Part shown: positions 33,416-41,060 of the stretch, one piece after another
Numbering within the stretch: the first letter of the stretch is position 1
How the letters are laid out: each line of letters begins with the position of its first letter
NCBI GenBank assembly: GCA_017847725.1
Contig: JAGAXW010000023.1
Span: 1 to 44,552 of the forward strand
Source: Prevotella sp.
Lineage (GTDB): Bacteria; Bacteroidota; Bacteroidia; Bacteroidales; Bacteroidaceae
Direction of reading: 5' to 3'
DNA length: 44,552 nucleotides
Translations under genes and position numbers: made by a program
The notes under the pieces: generated by a model
The model's input: the letters and a program-made list of their open reading frames with translations, nothing else
Told to the model about the DNA's origin: nothing
Database searches by the model: none

Positions 33416-34303
33416 ATGATTTCGAGAAGACTCCGTTTTGCCATCTTCGGCAATGTGTACCAACCGAAGAAGTCGGTTTCCATTCAGCGGCTGCTGGAGG
33501 TCTTGTCTCAGCGGCAGGCTGCGGTATGCGTTGAGCGCGAGTTCTATACTTTCCTGACAGACAACCGGCGACTGCCTATCCAGGGGGTGGAGGTGTTTGA
33601 CGGGCGCGACTTTCAGGCTGATATCGTCGTATCTATGGGTGGCGACGGCACCTTCTTGAGAGCTGCCAGCATGGTGGGCGACAAGCAAATACCCATTCTG
33701 GGTGTCAATACCGGGCGTCTGGGCTTCTTGGCCGACGTCAACGCCCAAGAAATCGAACATACCATTCAGGCCATCTATGAGGGCGACTATGCCGTCGACA
33801 CCCGTTCGGTGATACAGGTAAGCACCAACGGACAGCCGTTGTCAGGCTATGATTGCGCCCTCAACGATGTTGCTATCTTGAAACGTGACAACGCTTCCAT
33901 GATTTCTATACATGTGACGATTAATGGGGATGCAGTCACCACTTATATGGCAGACGGTCTGGTGATGAGTACGCCCACGGGCTCGACTGCTTACTCTCTG
34001 TCGAATGGAGGTGCCATCATTGTTCCCGGTACCCACGTGTTCTCGCTGGTGGCTGTAGCTCCACATTCGCTCAACGTGCGACCGATTGTCTTTTCCGAGG
34101 ATTCGGAGGTGACGCTCACCGTGGAGAGCAGGACCCACAACTATCTGGTGGCCTTGGACGGGCGCTCGGAAAACCTGCCCGACACTACTCGTCTCACGTT
34201 GCGTAAGGCGCCCTATCGTGTGAAAGTCATCAAGCGGGCAGAGACGAAATATTTCCATACCTTGCGTGCCAAGATGATGTGGGGCGCAGACACACGCGAG
34301 TAA
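33416..34303 (+). CDS. nadK: NAD kinase
   Basis: NadK makes NADP from NAD and ATP. The 295-residue protein shows the GGDG motif in VSMGGDGTFLRAASMVGDKQ near residue 78, GVNTGRLGFLADV, the NDVAILKRD segment and MSTPTGSTAYSLSNGGAIIV near 185, and VVPxxPHSL-like VAVAPHSLNVRPIVF. The start MISRRLRFAIFGNVY is at 33416. It is divergent from the pdxJ operon and converges on the esterase gene at 34319, with only 15 bases between stops. Confidence 0.95.
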   Translation: MISRRLRFAIFGNVYQPKKSVSIQRLLEVLSQRQAAVCVEREFYTFLTDNRRLPIQGVEVFDGRDFQADIVVSMGGDGTFLRAASMVGDKQIPILGVNTGRLGFLADVNAQEIEHTIQAIYEGDYAVDTRSVIQVSTNGQPLSGYDCALNDVAILKRDNASMISIHVTINGDAVTTYMADGLVMSTPTGSTAYSLSNGGAIIVPGTHVFSLVAVAPHSLNVRPIVFSEDSEVTLTVESRTHNYLVALDGRSENLPDTTRLTLRKAPYRVKVIKRAETKYFHTLRAKMMWGADTRE

Positions 34304-34318
34304 GCGAAGGAGGTCGCC

Positions 34319-35956
34319 TTATCTAAGATAGGCGGACAGTGGCGAGTGAATGTCGCGCAATCCTTTTGCAATGCTCTGTGCAATGGCCCTGGCTCCTTTC
34401 TGTGACGAGTGGGTGTGGTCGTGACAGTAATAGGGGGCTACGGCTTGCTGCCCTAATCGGTCGTAGTGGTCGGCCGCAATATTATGCAGGTCGACATAGG
34501 CTACTCCCGTTTGCTCCACCACTTCGTGATACCATTTTCCATAGGTGTCGTTGCGACGCTCGATGTGTCCGTTTTTCCACTCGTTGCGAGGGGTTAGCGA
34601 CACGAGGATAGGGATGCCTCCTTTCTCGCGGACGTCTTCGATGAACCGGCGCAGATACCAGCCAAAACTGTATACCAGTTCGTAGTGCCCGTTCGACTGC
34701 ATCTTATAGACGTGGCAGGTGTCTGCCGTACCTGCAATGGCTGCACGCTCGGGCTTCTTGTCGATAGCGCCTATGTCGTTGTGCCCAAACTGGATGAGTA
34801 CATAGTCGCCTGGCCGGATGCTGTTGTACACCTGCTCCCATCGCTTCTCGTTAAGGAAGGTGCGACACGAGCGCCCGGCCTTGGCACAGTTGGCGATGGT
34901 GATTTTCGAGGTGTCGAAGATGTCGTCGGCCACGGCTCCCCAGCCCCACATACCGTCAGACTTCTTGTCTTCGTTTTTTACAGTGCTGTCACCAGTCAGA
35001 AAGACAACGGGTTTCCCGTCTTCCCGCTTCACGTTCACGATGGGTAACTCGGTGTTGCGCATCCACCCCTTTAGCGTGTTGAGGGCTGGATGCGGGCAGG
35101 CGACCAGTCCCTCTGCGGCACTGCGCGCATTGAGCTCAGCCCCCCATTTGCTCGTATGGATCAAGTCGCCGTGGAAGTACCATTTCATCTTTTCCGCGCC
35201 AAAGGCTTCCAGCTTGCGGGCAGACAGTTCGTTGAGGTCGATATAGGGCACGTCCTCCTGCGCTGCAACCTGCTGGCACCACTGGCTGTGTATCTTTCTT
35301 ACCACGTGTCCGTTCTCCCACGCATTGCGAGGGGTGAGTGACATGAGGATGGGGTGGGCACCTGCTGCACGCGTTTCATGGATGTATTTGCGGAGGTAGC
35401 CTCCATAGGTGTATACGGTCTCTGCGCGGTAGGTGGTGTCCTTGCCGTGTATCTCTTGTACGTTGACGTGTAGCGTGTCGTTACCAATGCCGTTGATGCT
35501 GGCGCGCGCCCGTCCTTTGTCAAATGGGCCGTTGTCGTTGTGCCCAATAGAGATAATCACCCAGTCGCCGGGGCGTAGCGCTTGGCGGATGTCCGGCCAC
35601 AGGTTGTTGTAGAAGGTGCGGCTGCTGGTGCCGCCCAGTGCCTGGTTCTCGACGGTGATGGAGTCGGTGTTGAAGTAGTCCTCGGCATAGTAGCCCCATC
35701 CCCACTGTCCGTTGCGGCCGTCTCCTCGCGTGCCGTTGCGCATCGTGGAGTTGCCTACCAGAAAGAGTACGGGATGATTGCCTTTCCTGCTGCTGCCGGG
35801 ACTGACACGTGACTGGCGCACCTTGTCCAGACTGTCCAGCGTGAGGTCTGTAACATGATTGTCATCCGCCATACCCTGCAGCTGGCGCTTTTGGGCGTTG
35901 CAGCAAAGTATGGCGAATGACAATGCGAGGACTACATATATTCTTCTCATGCTCAT
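34319..35956 (-). CDS. Tandem SGNH hydrolase (rhamnogalacturonan acetylesterase-like)
   Basis: The 545-residue protein is exported (IYVVLALSFAILCCNAQ) and holds two SGNH esterase domains. Domain 1 (about residues 60-280) has FLVGNSTMR, ALGGTSSRTF, SIGHNDNGPF and HGDLIHTSKWGA. Domain 2 (about 315-535) has FLTGDSTVK, AKAGRSCRTF, QFGHNDIGAI and CHDHTHSSQKGA. Each has the Ser, Gly, Asn and terminal Asp/His set, so both may be active. The family includes deacetylases of plant pectin and rhamnogalacturonan; a gut polysaccharide role is an inference. No SusC/D pair is nearby. It follows a 65-residue gene by 5 bases on the same strand. Confidence 0.88.
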   Translation of the reverse strand: MSMRRIYVVLALSFAILCCNAQKRQLQGMADDNHVTDLTLDSLDKVRQSRVSPGSSRKGNHPVLFLVGNSTMRNGTRGDGRNGQWGWGYYAEDYFNTDSITVENQALGGTSSRTFYNNLWPDIRQALRPGDWVIISIGHNDNGPFDKGRARASINGIGNDTLHVNVQEIHGKDTTYRAETVYTYGGYLRKYIHETRAAGAHPILMSLTPRNAWENGHVVRKIHSQWCQQVAAQEDVPYIDLNELSARKLEAFGAEKMKWYFHGDLIHTSKWGAELNARSAAEGLVACPHPALNTLKGWMRNTELPIVNVKREDGKPVVFLTGDSTVKNEDKKSDGMWGWGAVADDIFDTSKITIANCAKAGRSCRTFLNEKRWEQVYNSIRPGDYVLIQFGHNDIGAIDKKPERAAIAGTADTCHVYKMQSNGHYELVYSFGWYLRRFIEDVREKGGIPILVSLTPRNEWKNGHIERRNDTYGKWYHEVVEQTGVAYVDLHNIAADHYDRLGQQAVAPYYCHDHTHSSQKGARAIAQSIAKGLRDIHSPLSAYLR

Positions 35957-35961
35957 ATGTC

Positions 35962-36159
35962 TTAGCCCTTATGGCGATTAGCTCGTTGCTCACGGTATTT
36001 CGCCTTCTGCCGTGCAGAGCCGCTACCGTGCGCTCCGGTTATATACTTTTTCTTCTTGGCCTTGGTTTTCACCTTGTCGCTGGTGGGGCGTGGTCCGCCA
36101 CCACGTCCAAACGAAATGCCATTCTCGAGTATACTCTGAAAATCGTCTTCCTTACTCAT
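35962..36159 (-). CDS. Small basic protein of unknown function
   Basis: The 65-residue frame lies between AICAR formyltransferase (9 bases upstream) and the esterase (5 bases downstream), all on the minus strand. The N-terminus is acidic and polar (MSKEDDFQSILENGISFG); the rest is very basic (KTKAKKKKYITGAHG, QKAKYREQRANRHKG), which suggests nucleic acid or ribosome contact. No family is recognised and no export signal is present. The tight spacing supports a real gene; length and composition alone do not prove it. Confidence 0.5.
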   Translation of the reverse strand: MSKEDDFQSILENGISFGRGGGPRPTSDKVKTKAKKKKYITGAHGSGSARQKAKYREQRANRHKG

Positions 36160-36168
36160 TTCTTGTCT

Positions 36169-37356
36169 TTAATGATGGAACAGGCGAACGCCGGTGAAGG
36201 CCATCGCAATGTTGTATTTGTCGCAGGTCATGATGACATGGTCGTCGCGTACGGAGCCGCCGGCCTGTGCAATATACTGTACGCCACTCTTGTGGGCACG
36301 CTCGATATTGTCGCCAAAGGGGAAGAAGGCGTCAGAGCCGAGGGCTACCTGTGTGTTCTTGGCTATCCACTCCTGTTTCTCCTCCTTGGTGAGCACTTCG
36401 GGCTGACGGGTGAAGAACTGCTGCCAGGCTCCGTCGCGCAGCACGTCGTCGTGCTCGTCTTCCGATATATACACGTCGATGGTGTTGTCGCGGTCGGCGC
36501 GGCGTATTCCCTCCTTGAAGGGCAGCGCCATTACTTTCGGGTGCTGGCGCAGCCACCAGATGTCAGCCTTGTTGCCGGCCAGGCGTGTGCAGTGGATGCG
36601 GCTTTGCTGTCCGGCACCGATGCCAATGGCCTGTCCGTCCTTGACGTAGCACACGCTGTTGGACTGGGTGTACTTCAGGGTGATGAGCGCGATGATGAGG
36701 TCGCGCTTGGCTGCTTCGCTGAATGTCTTGTTCTGTGTGGGGATGTTCTCAAACAGGGCGGGGTCGTCTAACTGTATCTCGTTGCGCCCCTGCTCGAAGG
36801 TGACGCCAAAGCACTGCTTGCGCTCGATGGGGTCGGGCTTGTAGGCAGGGTCTATCTTGATGACGTTGTAGGTTCCTTTGCGCTTGTCTTTCAGAATCTC
36901 GATGGCCTCTGCCGTGAAGTCGGGGGCAATGACGCCGTCGCTGACCTCACGCTTCAGAATCAGTGCTGTCGTGGCATCGCAGGTGTCGGAGAGTGCTACG
37001 AAGTCGCCGTACGACGACATGCGGTCGGCACCGCGTGCCCGAGCGTAGGCACAGGCGATGGGCGAGTCGTCGAGTCCCTTGATGTCGTCTACGAAATAGA
37101 TCTTCTTCAGGGTGTCGCTAAGTGGCAGTCCGACGGCTGCACCCGCAGGCGAGACGTGCTTGAAAGAGGCTGCAGCCGGCAGTCCCGTGGCTGTCTTCAG
37201 CTCTCGCACCAGTTGCCAGGCGTTCAGCGCGTCGAGAAAGTTGATGTAGCCGGGGCGGCCGTTGATTACTTCAATGGGGAGCTCTCCCTCCTGCATGAAA
37301 ATGCGCGAGGGCTTCTGGTTGGGGTTACACCCATACTTCAATTGCAATTCTTTCAT
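36169..37356 (-). CDS. Stand-alone AICAR formyltransferase (PurH C-terminal domain homologue)
   Basis: The 395-residue protein matches the formyltransferase half of PurH, which turns AICAR into FAICAR with 10-formyltetrahydrofolate. It has LKYGCNPNQKPSRIF at the start, ASFKHVSPAGAAVGLPLSDT near residues 62-81 with the catalytic Lys-His, GLDDSPIACAYARARGADRM, and IGIGAGQQSRIHCTRLAGNK near 245. The IMP cyclohydrolase domain found in normal PurH is absent, and there is no room for it upstream. Separate copies of this kind occur in Bacteroidota alongside a full PurH. A -7 box is at 37389-37396. Confidence 0.93.
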   Translation of the reverse strand: MKELQLKYGCNPNQKPSRIFMQEGELPIEVINGRPGYINFLDALNAWQLVRELKTATGLPAAASFKHVSPAGAAVGLPLSDTLKKIYFVDDIKGLDDSPIACAYARARGADRMSSYGDFVALSDTCDATTALILKREVSDGVIAPDFTAEAIEILKDKRKGTYNVIKIDPAYKPDPIERKQCFGVTFEQGRNEIQLDDPALFENIPTQNKTFSEAAKRDLIIALITLKYTQSNSVCYVKDGQAIGIGAGQQSRIHCTRLAGNKADIWWLRQHPKVMALPFKEGIRRADRDNTIDVYISEDEHDDVLRDGAWQQFFTRQPEVLTKEEKQEWIAKNTQVALGSDAFFPFGDNIERAHKSGVQYIAQAGGSVRDDHVIMTCDKYNIAMAFTGVRLFHH

Positions 37357-37388
37357 TGTACAAAAAGGTATATATGCTACTTTGACTG

Positions 37389-37396
37389 CAAAGATA
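37389..37396 (-). promoter_or_regulatory. -7 promoter box of the AICAR formyltransferase gene
   Basis: On the minus strand TATCTTTG lies 32 bases before the ATG at 37356. No -33 match is seen at the usual spacing. Confidence 0.5.
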
Positions 37397-37430
37397 CGAA
37401 ATAATTTTTATTTTCTTCTCCTTTGTAATA

Positions 37431-37466
37431 CAAAAAGAGACACCACAATAGTGTTGTGATATCTCT
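37431..37466 (-). terminator. Terminator of rplS
   Basis: On the minus strand AGAGATATCACAA pairs with TTGTGGTGTCTCT (13 bp including two G-U pairs) around a 5-base loop, followed by TTTTTG. It lies 30 bases after the rplS stop. Confidence 0.8.
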
Positions 37467-37495
37467 TTTATGATTGCAGGCTTATTTGTTTTTTC

Positions 37496-37858
37496 TTACT
37501 CACCAACGATGCCCGAGCGCTTCTCCTTGATGCGGGCTGCCTTACCGGTCAGCTTGCGCAGGTAGTACAGCTTAGCGCGACGAACCTTACCAACCTTGTT
37601 CACTTCGATGCTCTCGATGTTGGGAGACTCCAGGGGGAAGATACGCTCTACACCTACTGTACCCGACATCTTGCGAACGGTGAAGCGCTTCTTCTCCTGA
37701 TGGCCGCTAATCTTGATGACTACGCCACGGTAGAGCTGGATACGCTCCTTTGAACCCTCGATAATTTTGTAAGCGACAGTGACAGTGTCGCCAGCCTTGA
37801 AACTGGGATGCTGCTTGCCGGTTGCAAATGCTTCTTCAGCAACTTTGATTAAATCCAT
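37496..37858 (-). CDS. rplS: 50S ribosomal protein L19
   Basis: L19 sits at the interface of the ribosomal subunits. From the ATG at 37858 the protein is 120 residues, the normal length. Motifs include [58 protein letters not shown] and [20 protein letters not shown]. The open frame continues upstream for 42 codons, but that stretch contains the mRNA leader. The leader from the promoter at 37955 to the ATG is about 95 bases and could hold an autoregulatory structure. It is monocistronic with its own promoter and terminator. Confidence 0.96.
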   Translation of the reverse strand: MDLIKVAEEAFATGKQHPSFKAGDTVTVAYKIIEGSKERIQLYRGVVIKISGHQEKKRFTVRKMSGTVGVERIFPLESPNIESIEVNKVGKVRRAKLYYLRKLTGKAARIKEKRSGIVGE

Positions 37859-37954
37859 TTTTGTCTTTTGTAATTTAAATGTTGTTGTATCGTTCCAACG
37901 CAACATAACAGGCCTCTCGAAACTTCCTGCCAGCGATTGCGCCGAAAGCGGGTG

Positions 37955-37985
37955 CAAAGGTACGAAGAAGTGGGCAAAATACAAA
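37955..37985 (-). promoter_or_regulatory. Promoter of rplS
   Basis: On the minus strand TTTG (37985-37982) and TACCTTTG (37962-37955) match -33 and -7 with a 19-base spacer. Confidence 0.75.
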
Positions 37986-38180
37986 ACATTTTCCCGTTTT
38001 TTTTAGTTTGTGCATGAAAAAGGTGCTGCTACTCCTACCTTATTATATATAGCGTGCGGTTCCCGACGGCCCAAACGGTTCTGTCTTGTTGCTAACTCCC
38101 GCTGGTAGTGAAAGTTGTGAAAAATGGATATAGTTTATCTGCGTCCATTAACTATTTTTTGCAAATTTTTCTTTCCAAGT

Positions 38181-38214
38181 TTTGAATAGTTTATGCTTAT
38201 ATTTTGTATCTTTG
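38181..38214 (+). promoter_or_regulatory. Promoter of nrdD-nrdG
   Basis: TTTG (38181-38184) and TATCTTTG (38207-38214) are 22 bases apart, one more than ideal. The leader to the nrdD ATG would be about 180 bases. Upstream, 37986-38180 shows nothing else that I recognise. Confidence 0.6.
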
Positions 38215-38226
38215 CAATCGCTAAGT

Positions 38227-38292
38227 GTTTCCCGAAATGGGAAACTTTTTGTGGGTAAAAAACTAAAAAGTTGTCCAAAATGGAAAACTTTT
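38227..38292 (+). promoter_or_regulatory. Twin similar hairpins in the nrdD leader
   Basis: Hairpin 1: GTTTCCC (38227-38233), loop GAAAT, GGGAAAC (38239-38245), a perfect 7-bp stem. Hairpin 2: AAAAGTTGTCC (38266-38276), loop AAAAT, GGAAAACTTTT (38282-38292), 11 bp with one mismatch. The two are clearly related in sequence (TCC-NAAAT-GGA core, then AACTTTT), as if duplicated. They begin about 10 bases after the predicted start of transcription. Confidence 0.6.
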
Positions 38293-38400
38293 CAAACTAA
38301 GTGGGACTTGCAAGATTGCTTGAAACCCTTTTAAATAAAGGAAAAGCTTGAATGAATTCAACCTGTAATTGGGAAACAATATAAATATAAAAGTTTAAAA

Positions 38401-40500
38401 ATGGAAATTAAGAACTTTACCATTACCAAACGCGACGGCACAAAAGACCAGTTCTCGCTTGACAAGATTATGAATGCCATCGTCAAGGCATTCGAGAGTG
38501 TGAACCAGCCTGCAGAGCTTGGTACCATCTCAAGAATCCTCAGTCATCTGGACATCAAGGACGACATTACCGTTGAGGATATCCAGAATCAGGTAGAGGA
38601 GGCTCTTATGCGCGAAGGCTTCTATAAGGTTGCCAAGTCGTTCATGCTTTATCGCCAGCAGCATACCGAGGATCGTGAGACGCTGGCCAAGCTGCAGTTC
38701 CTGAGCGACTATATGGAGTCGGCCAATGCGGCCACTGCTTCTAAGTTTGATGCCAATGCCAACGTGGAACACAAGAATATCGCCACGCTCATTGGCGAAC
38801 TGCCCAAGTCGAACTTTATCCGCCTGAACCGCAGACTGCTGACTGAGCGCATCAAGAAGATGTACGGCAAGGAACTGGCCGACGAGTACATTGATAAGCT
38901 GACCCACCACTTTATATATAAGAACGACGAGACATCGCTGGCCAACTACTGTGCGTCTATCACGATGTACCCCTGGCTCATTGGTGGAACGACGGCCATC
39001 GGTGGCAACTCGACGGCTCCCACCAACCTGAAGTCGTTTGCCGGAGGATTCATCAACATGGTGTTCATGGTCAGCTCGATGCTGGCAGGTGCCTGCGCCA
39101 CGCCCGAGTTCCTGATGTACATGAACTACTTCATCGGCAAGGAGTATGGCAAGGACTACTGGCAGCACCCCGACCAGCAGGGCGACCTGTCGCTGAAGAA
39201 GCGCACCATCGACAAGATTATCACCGACTACTTCGAGCAAATCGTCTACTCGCTGAACCAGCCCACGGGCGCCCGCAACTACCAGGCCGTGTTCTGGAAC
39301 GTGGCCTATTATGACCGCTACTACTTCGAGAGCATCTTCGGTGAGTTCTACTTCCCCGACGGCTCTCAGCCCGACTGGGACGGACTCTCGTGGCTGCAGA
39401 AACGCTTCATGAAGTGGTTCAATCAGGAGCGCACCAAGACGATGCTCACCTTCCCCGTAGAGACGATGGCGCTGCTGGTCGACGAGAAGGGGGAGCCGAA
39501 GGATAAGGAGTGGGGCGAGTTTACTGCCGAGATGTACTCTGAGGGACATTCGTTCTTCACCTATATGAGCGACAATGCCGACTCGCTGTCCAGCTGCTGC
39601 CGCCTGCGCAACGAGATTACGGACAACGGATTCAGCTATACCCTCGGAGCCGGTGGCGTGTCGACGGGTTCCAAGTCTGTGCTCACCATCAATCTCAACC
39701 GCTGCATCCAGTATGCCGTCAACCACAAGATGGACTATCTGGAGTATCTGGGCGGTATCATCGACATGTGCCATAAGGTGCAACTGGCCTACAACGAGAA
39801 CTTGAAGGACCTGCAGGCTCACGGCATGCTGCCGCTCTTCGATGCCGGCTATATCAATATCGCTCGCCAGTATCTTACCATTGGCATCAACGGACTGGTG
39901 GAGGCTGCCGAGTTCATGGGCCTCAAGATAACGCCCAACGACGACTACAAGCACTTCGTACAGGGCATTCTCGGACTCATCGAGAAGTACAACAAGCAGT
40001 ATCGCTCCAAGGACGTGATGTTCAACTGTGAGATGATTCCGGCAGAGAATGTAGGTGTGAAGCATGCCAAGTGGGATAAAGAGGATGGCTACTTCGTGCC
40101 TCGCGACTGCTACAACTCGTATTTCTACGTCGTCGAGGATGATTCACTTTCCGTCATCGACAAGTTCAAGTTGCACGGACGCCCCTATATCGAGCATCTT
40201 ACGGGTGGCTCTGCCCTCCACATGAACCTCGACGAGCACCTGTCGAAACAGCAGTATCTCCACCTGCTGAAGGTGGCTGCCCAGGAGGGATGCAACTACT
40301 TCACGTTCAACATTCCCAACACGGTGTGCAACGACTGTGGCCACATCGACAAGCGCTACCTGCACGAGTGCCCGCACTGCCACTCCAAGAATGTAGACTA
40401 CATGACTCGAATCATCGGCTATCTGAAGCGTGTCAGCAATTTCTCGCAAGCCCGTCAGGAGGAGGCCGCCCGCCGCTATTATGCCCACGCTGCAAAGTAG
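38401..40500 (+). CDS. nrdD: Anaerobic ribonucleoside-triphosphate reductase (class III)
   Basis: NrdD reduces ribonucleoside triphosphates to dNTPs with a glycyl radical, under anaerobic conditions. The 699-residue protein has an N-terminal ATP cone (residues 4-95; ITKRDGTKDQFSLDKIMNAI) for allosteric control and a large barrel with NSTAPTNLKSFAGGFINMVF and LSSCCRLRNEITDNGFSYTL. Zinc cysteines occur in VCNDCGHIDKRYLHECPHCH, and the C-terminal glycyl radical site lies in TRIIGYLKRVSNFSQARQEE. The activase gene nrdG starts 25 bases after its stop. The long structured leader suggests regulation. Confidence 0.97.
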   Translation: MEIKNFTITKRDGTKDQFSLDKIMNAIVKAFESVNQPAELGTISRILSHLDIKDDITVEDIQNQVEEALMREGFYKVAKSFMLYRQQHTEDRETLAKLQFLSDYMESANAATASKFDANANVEHKNIATLIGELPKSNFIRLNRRLLTERIKKMYGKELADEYIDKLTHHFIYKNDETSLANYCASITMYPWLIGGTTAIGGNSTAPTNLKSFAGGFINMVFMVSSMLAGACATPEFLMYMNYFIGKEYGKDYWQHPDQQGDLSLKKRTIDKIITDYFEQIVYSLNQPTGARNYQAVFWNVAYYDRYYFESIFGEFYFPDGSQPDWDGLSWLQKRFMKWFNQERTKTMLTFPVETMALLVDEKGEPKDKEWGEFTAEMYSEGHSFFTYMSDNADSLSSCCRLRNEITDNGFSYTLGAGGVSTGSKSVLTINLNRCIQYAVNHKMDYLEYLGGIIDMCHKVQLAYNENLKDLQAHGMLPLFDAGYINIARQYLTIGINGLVEAAEFMGLKITPNDDYKHFVQGILGLIEKYNKQYRSKDVMFNCEMIPAENVGVKHAKWDKEDGYFVPRDCYNSYFYVVEDDSLSVIDKFKLHGRPYIEHLTGGSALHMNLDEHLSKQQYLHLLKVAAQEGCNYFTFNIPNTVCNDCGHIDKRYLHECPHCHSKNVDYMTRIIGYLKRVSNFSQARQEEAARRYYAHAAK

Positions 40501-40525
40501 CCAACAGCAAATTGCCAACAGCCAA

Positions 40526-41008
40526 ATGCTAAAATACGTAAATACAGGCATCGTCTTTCAGGAGATTCCCGACGAGGTGACACTGGCCATCAACATCAGC
40601 AATTGCCCTTGTCAGTGCCCGGGTTGCCACAGCCGGTATCTCTGGGAGGACGTAGGCGTGCCGCTTACCACGGATGCCATCGACGATTTTGTGTCGCAGT
40701 ACGGGACCGACATCACCTGCATCGCCTTCATGGGCGGCGATGCCGACCCGCGAGGCGTCAACCAGCTGGCGCAGTATATCCACGAATACCACCCTCAGTT
40801 CCATGTAGCATGGTACAGCGGCAGGCTGCGGGTGCCCTCTATCGTCAACAAGTCTGATTTTGACTTTATCAAGATAGGCCCCTACATCAAGCATCTGGGC
40901 CCTCTGAAGTCGCCCACTACCAATCAGCGTATGTATCGCTGCCTGCCGGACGGCACCTTCGAGGATATCACCTACCGCTTCTGGCGACAAAGAGATGTAG
41001 CGATTTAG
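40526..41008 (+). CDS. nrdG: Anaerobic ribonucleotide reductase activating protein (radical SAM)
   Basis: NrdG uses a 4Fe-4S cluster and S-adenosylmethionine to put the glycyl radical on NrdD. From the ATG at 40526 the protein has 160 residues. The cluster motif CxxxCxxC is within NISNCPCQCPGCHSRYLWED near residues 25-45. FMGGDADPRGVNQLAQYI fits the GGE-like SAM contact, and KIGPYIKHLGPL is conserved near the end. The short spacer after nrdD contains two near-identical GCCAACAGC-AAAT units. An intrinsic terminator follows. Confidence 0.94.
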   Translation: MLKYVNTGIVFQEIPDEVTLAINISNCPCQCPGCHSRYLWEDVGVPLTTDAIDDFVSQYGTDITCIAFMGGDADPRGVNQLAQYIHEYHPQFHVAWYSGRLRVPSIVNKSDFDFIKIGPYIKHLGPLKSPTTNQRMYRCLPDGTFEDITYRFWRQRDVAI

Positions 41009-41021
41009 TAAATAGAAAAAA

Positions 41022-41053
41022 GCAGGAAGGCGTCCCTCGCCTTCCTGCTTTTT
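41022..41053. terminator. Bidirectional terminator between nrdG and the FucP-like gene
   Basis: GCAGGAAGGCG (41022-41032) pairs perfectly with CGCCTTCCTGC (41038-41048). T's follow on the plus side and, because A's precede, also on the minus side, so it can serve both convergent genes. Confidence 0.9.
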
Positions 41054-41060
41054 GTTTTGT

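Noticed and set aside
38530-40065. Long open frame (511 codons) on the minus strand inside nrdD
   Set aside because: It mirrors the codon bias of nrdD, has no family resemblance and lies fully within a certain gene.
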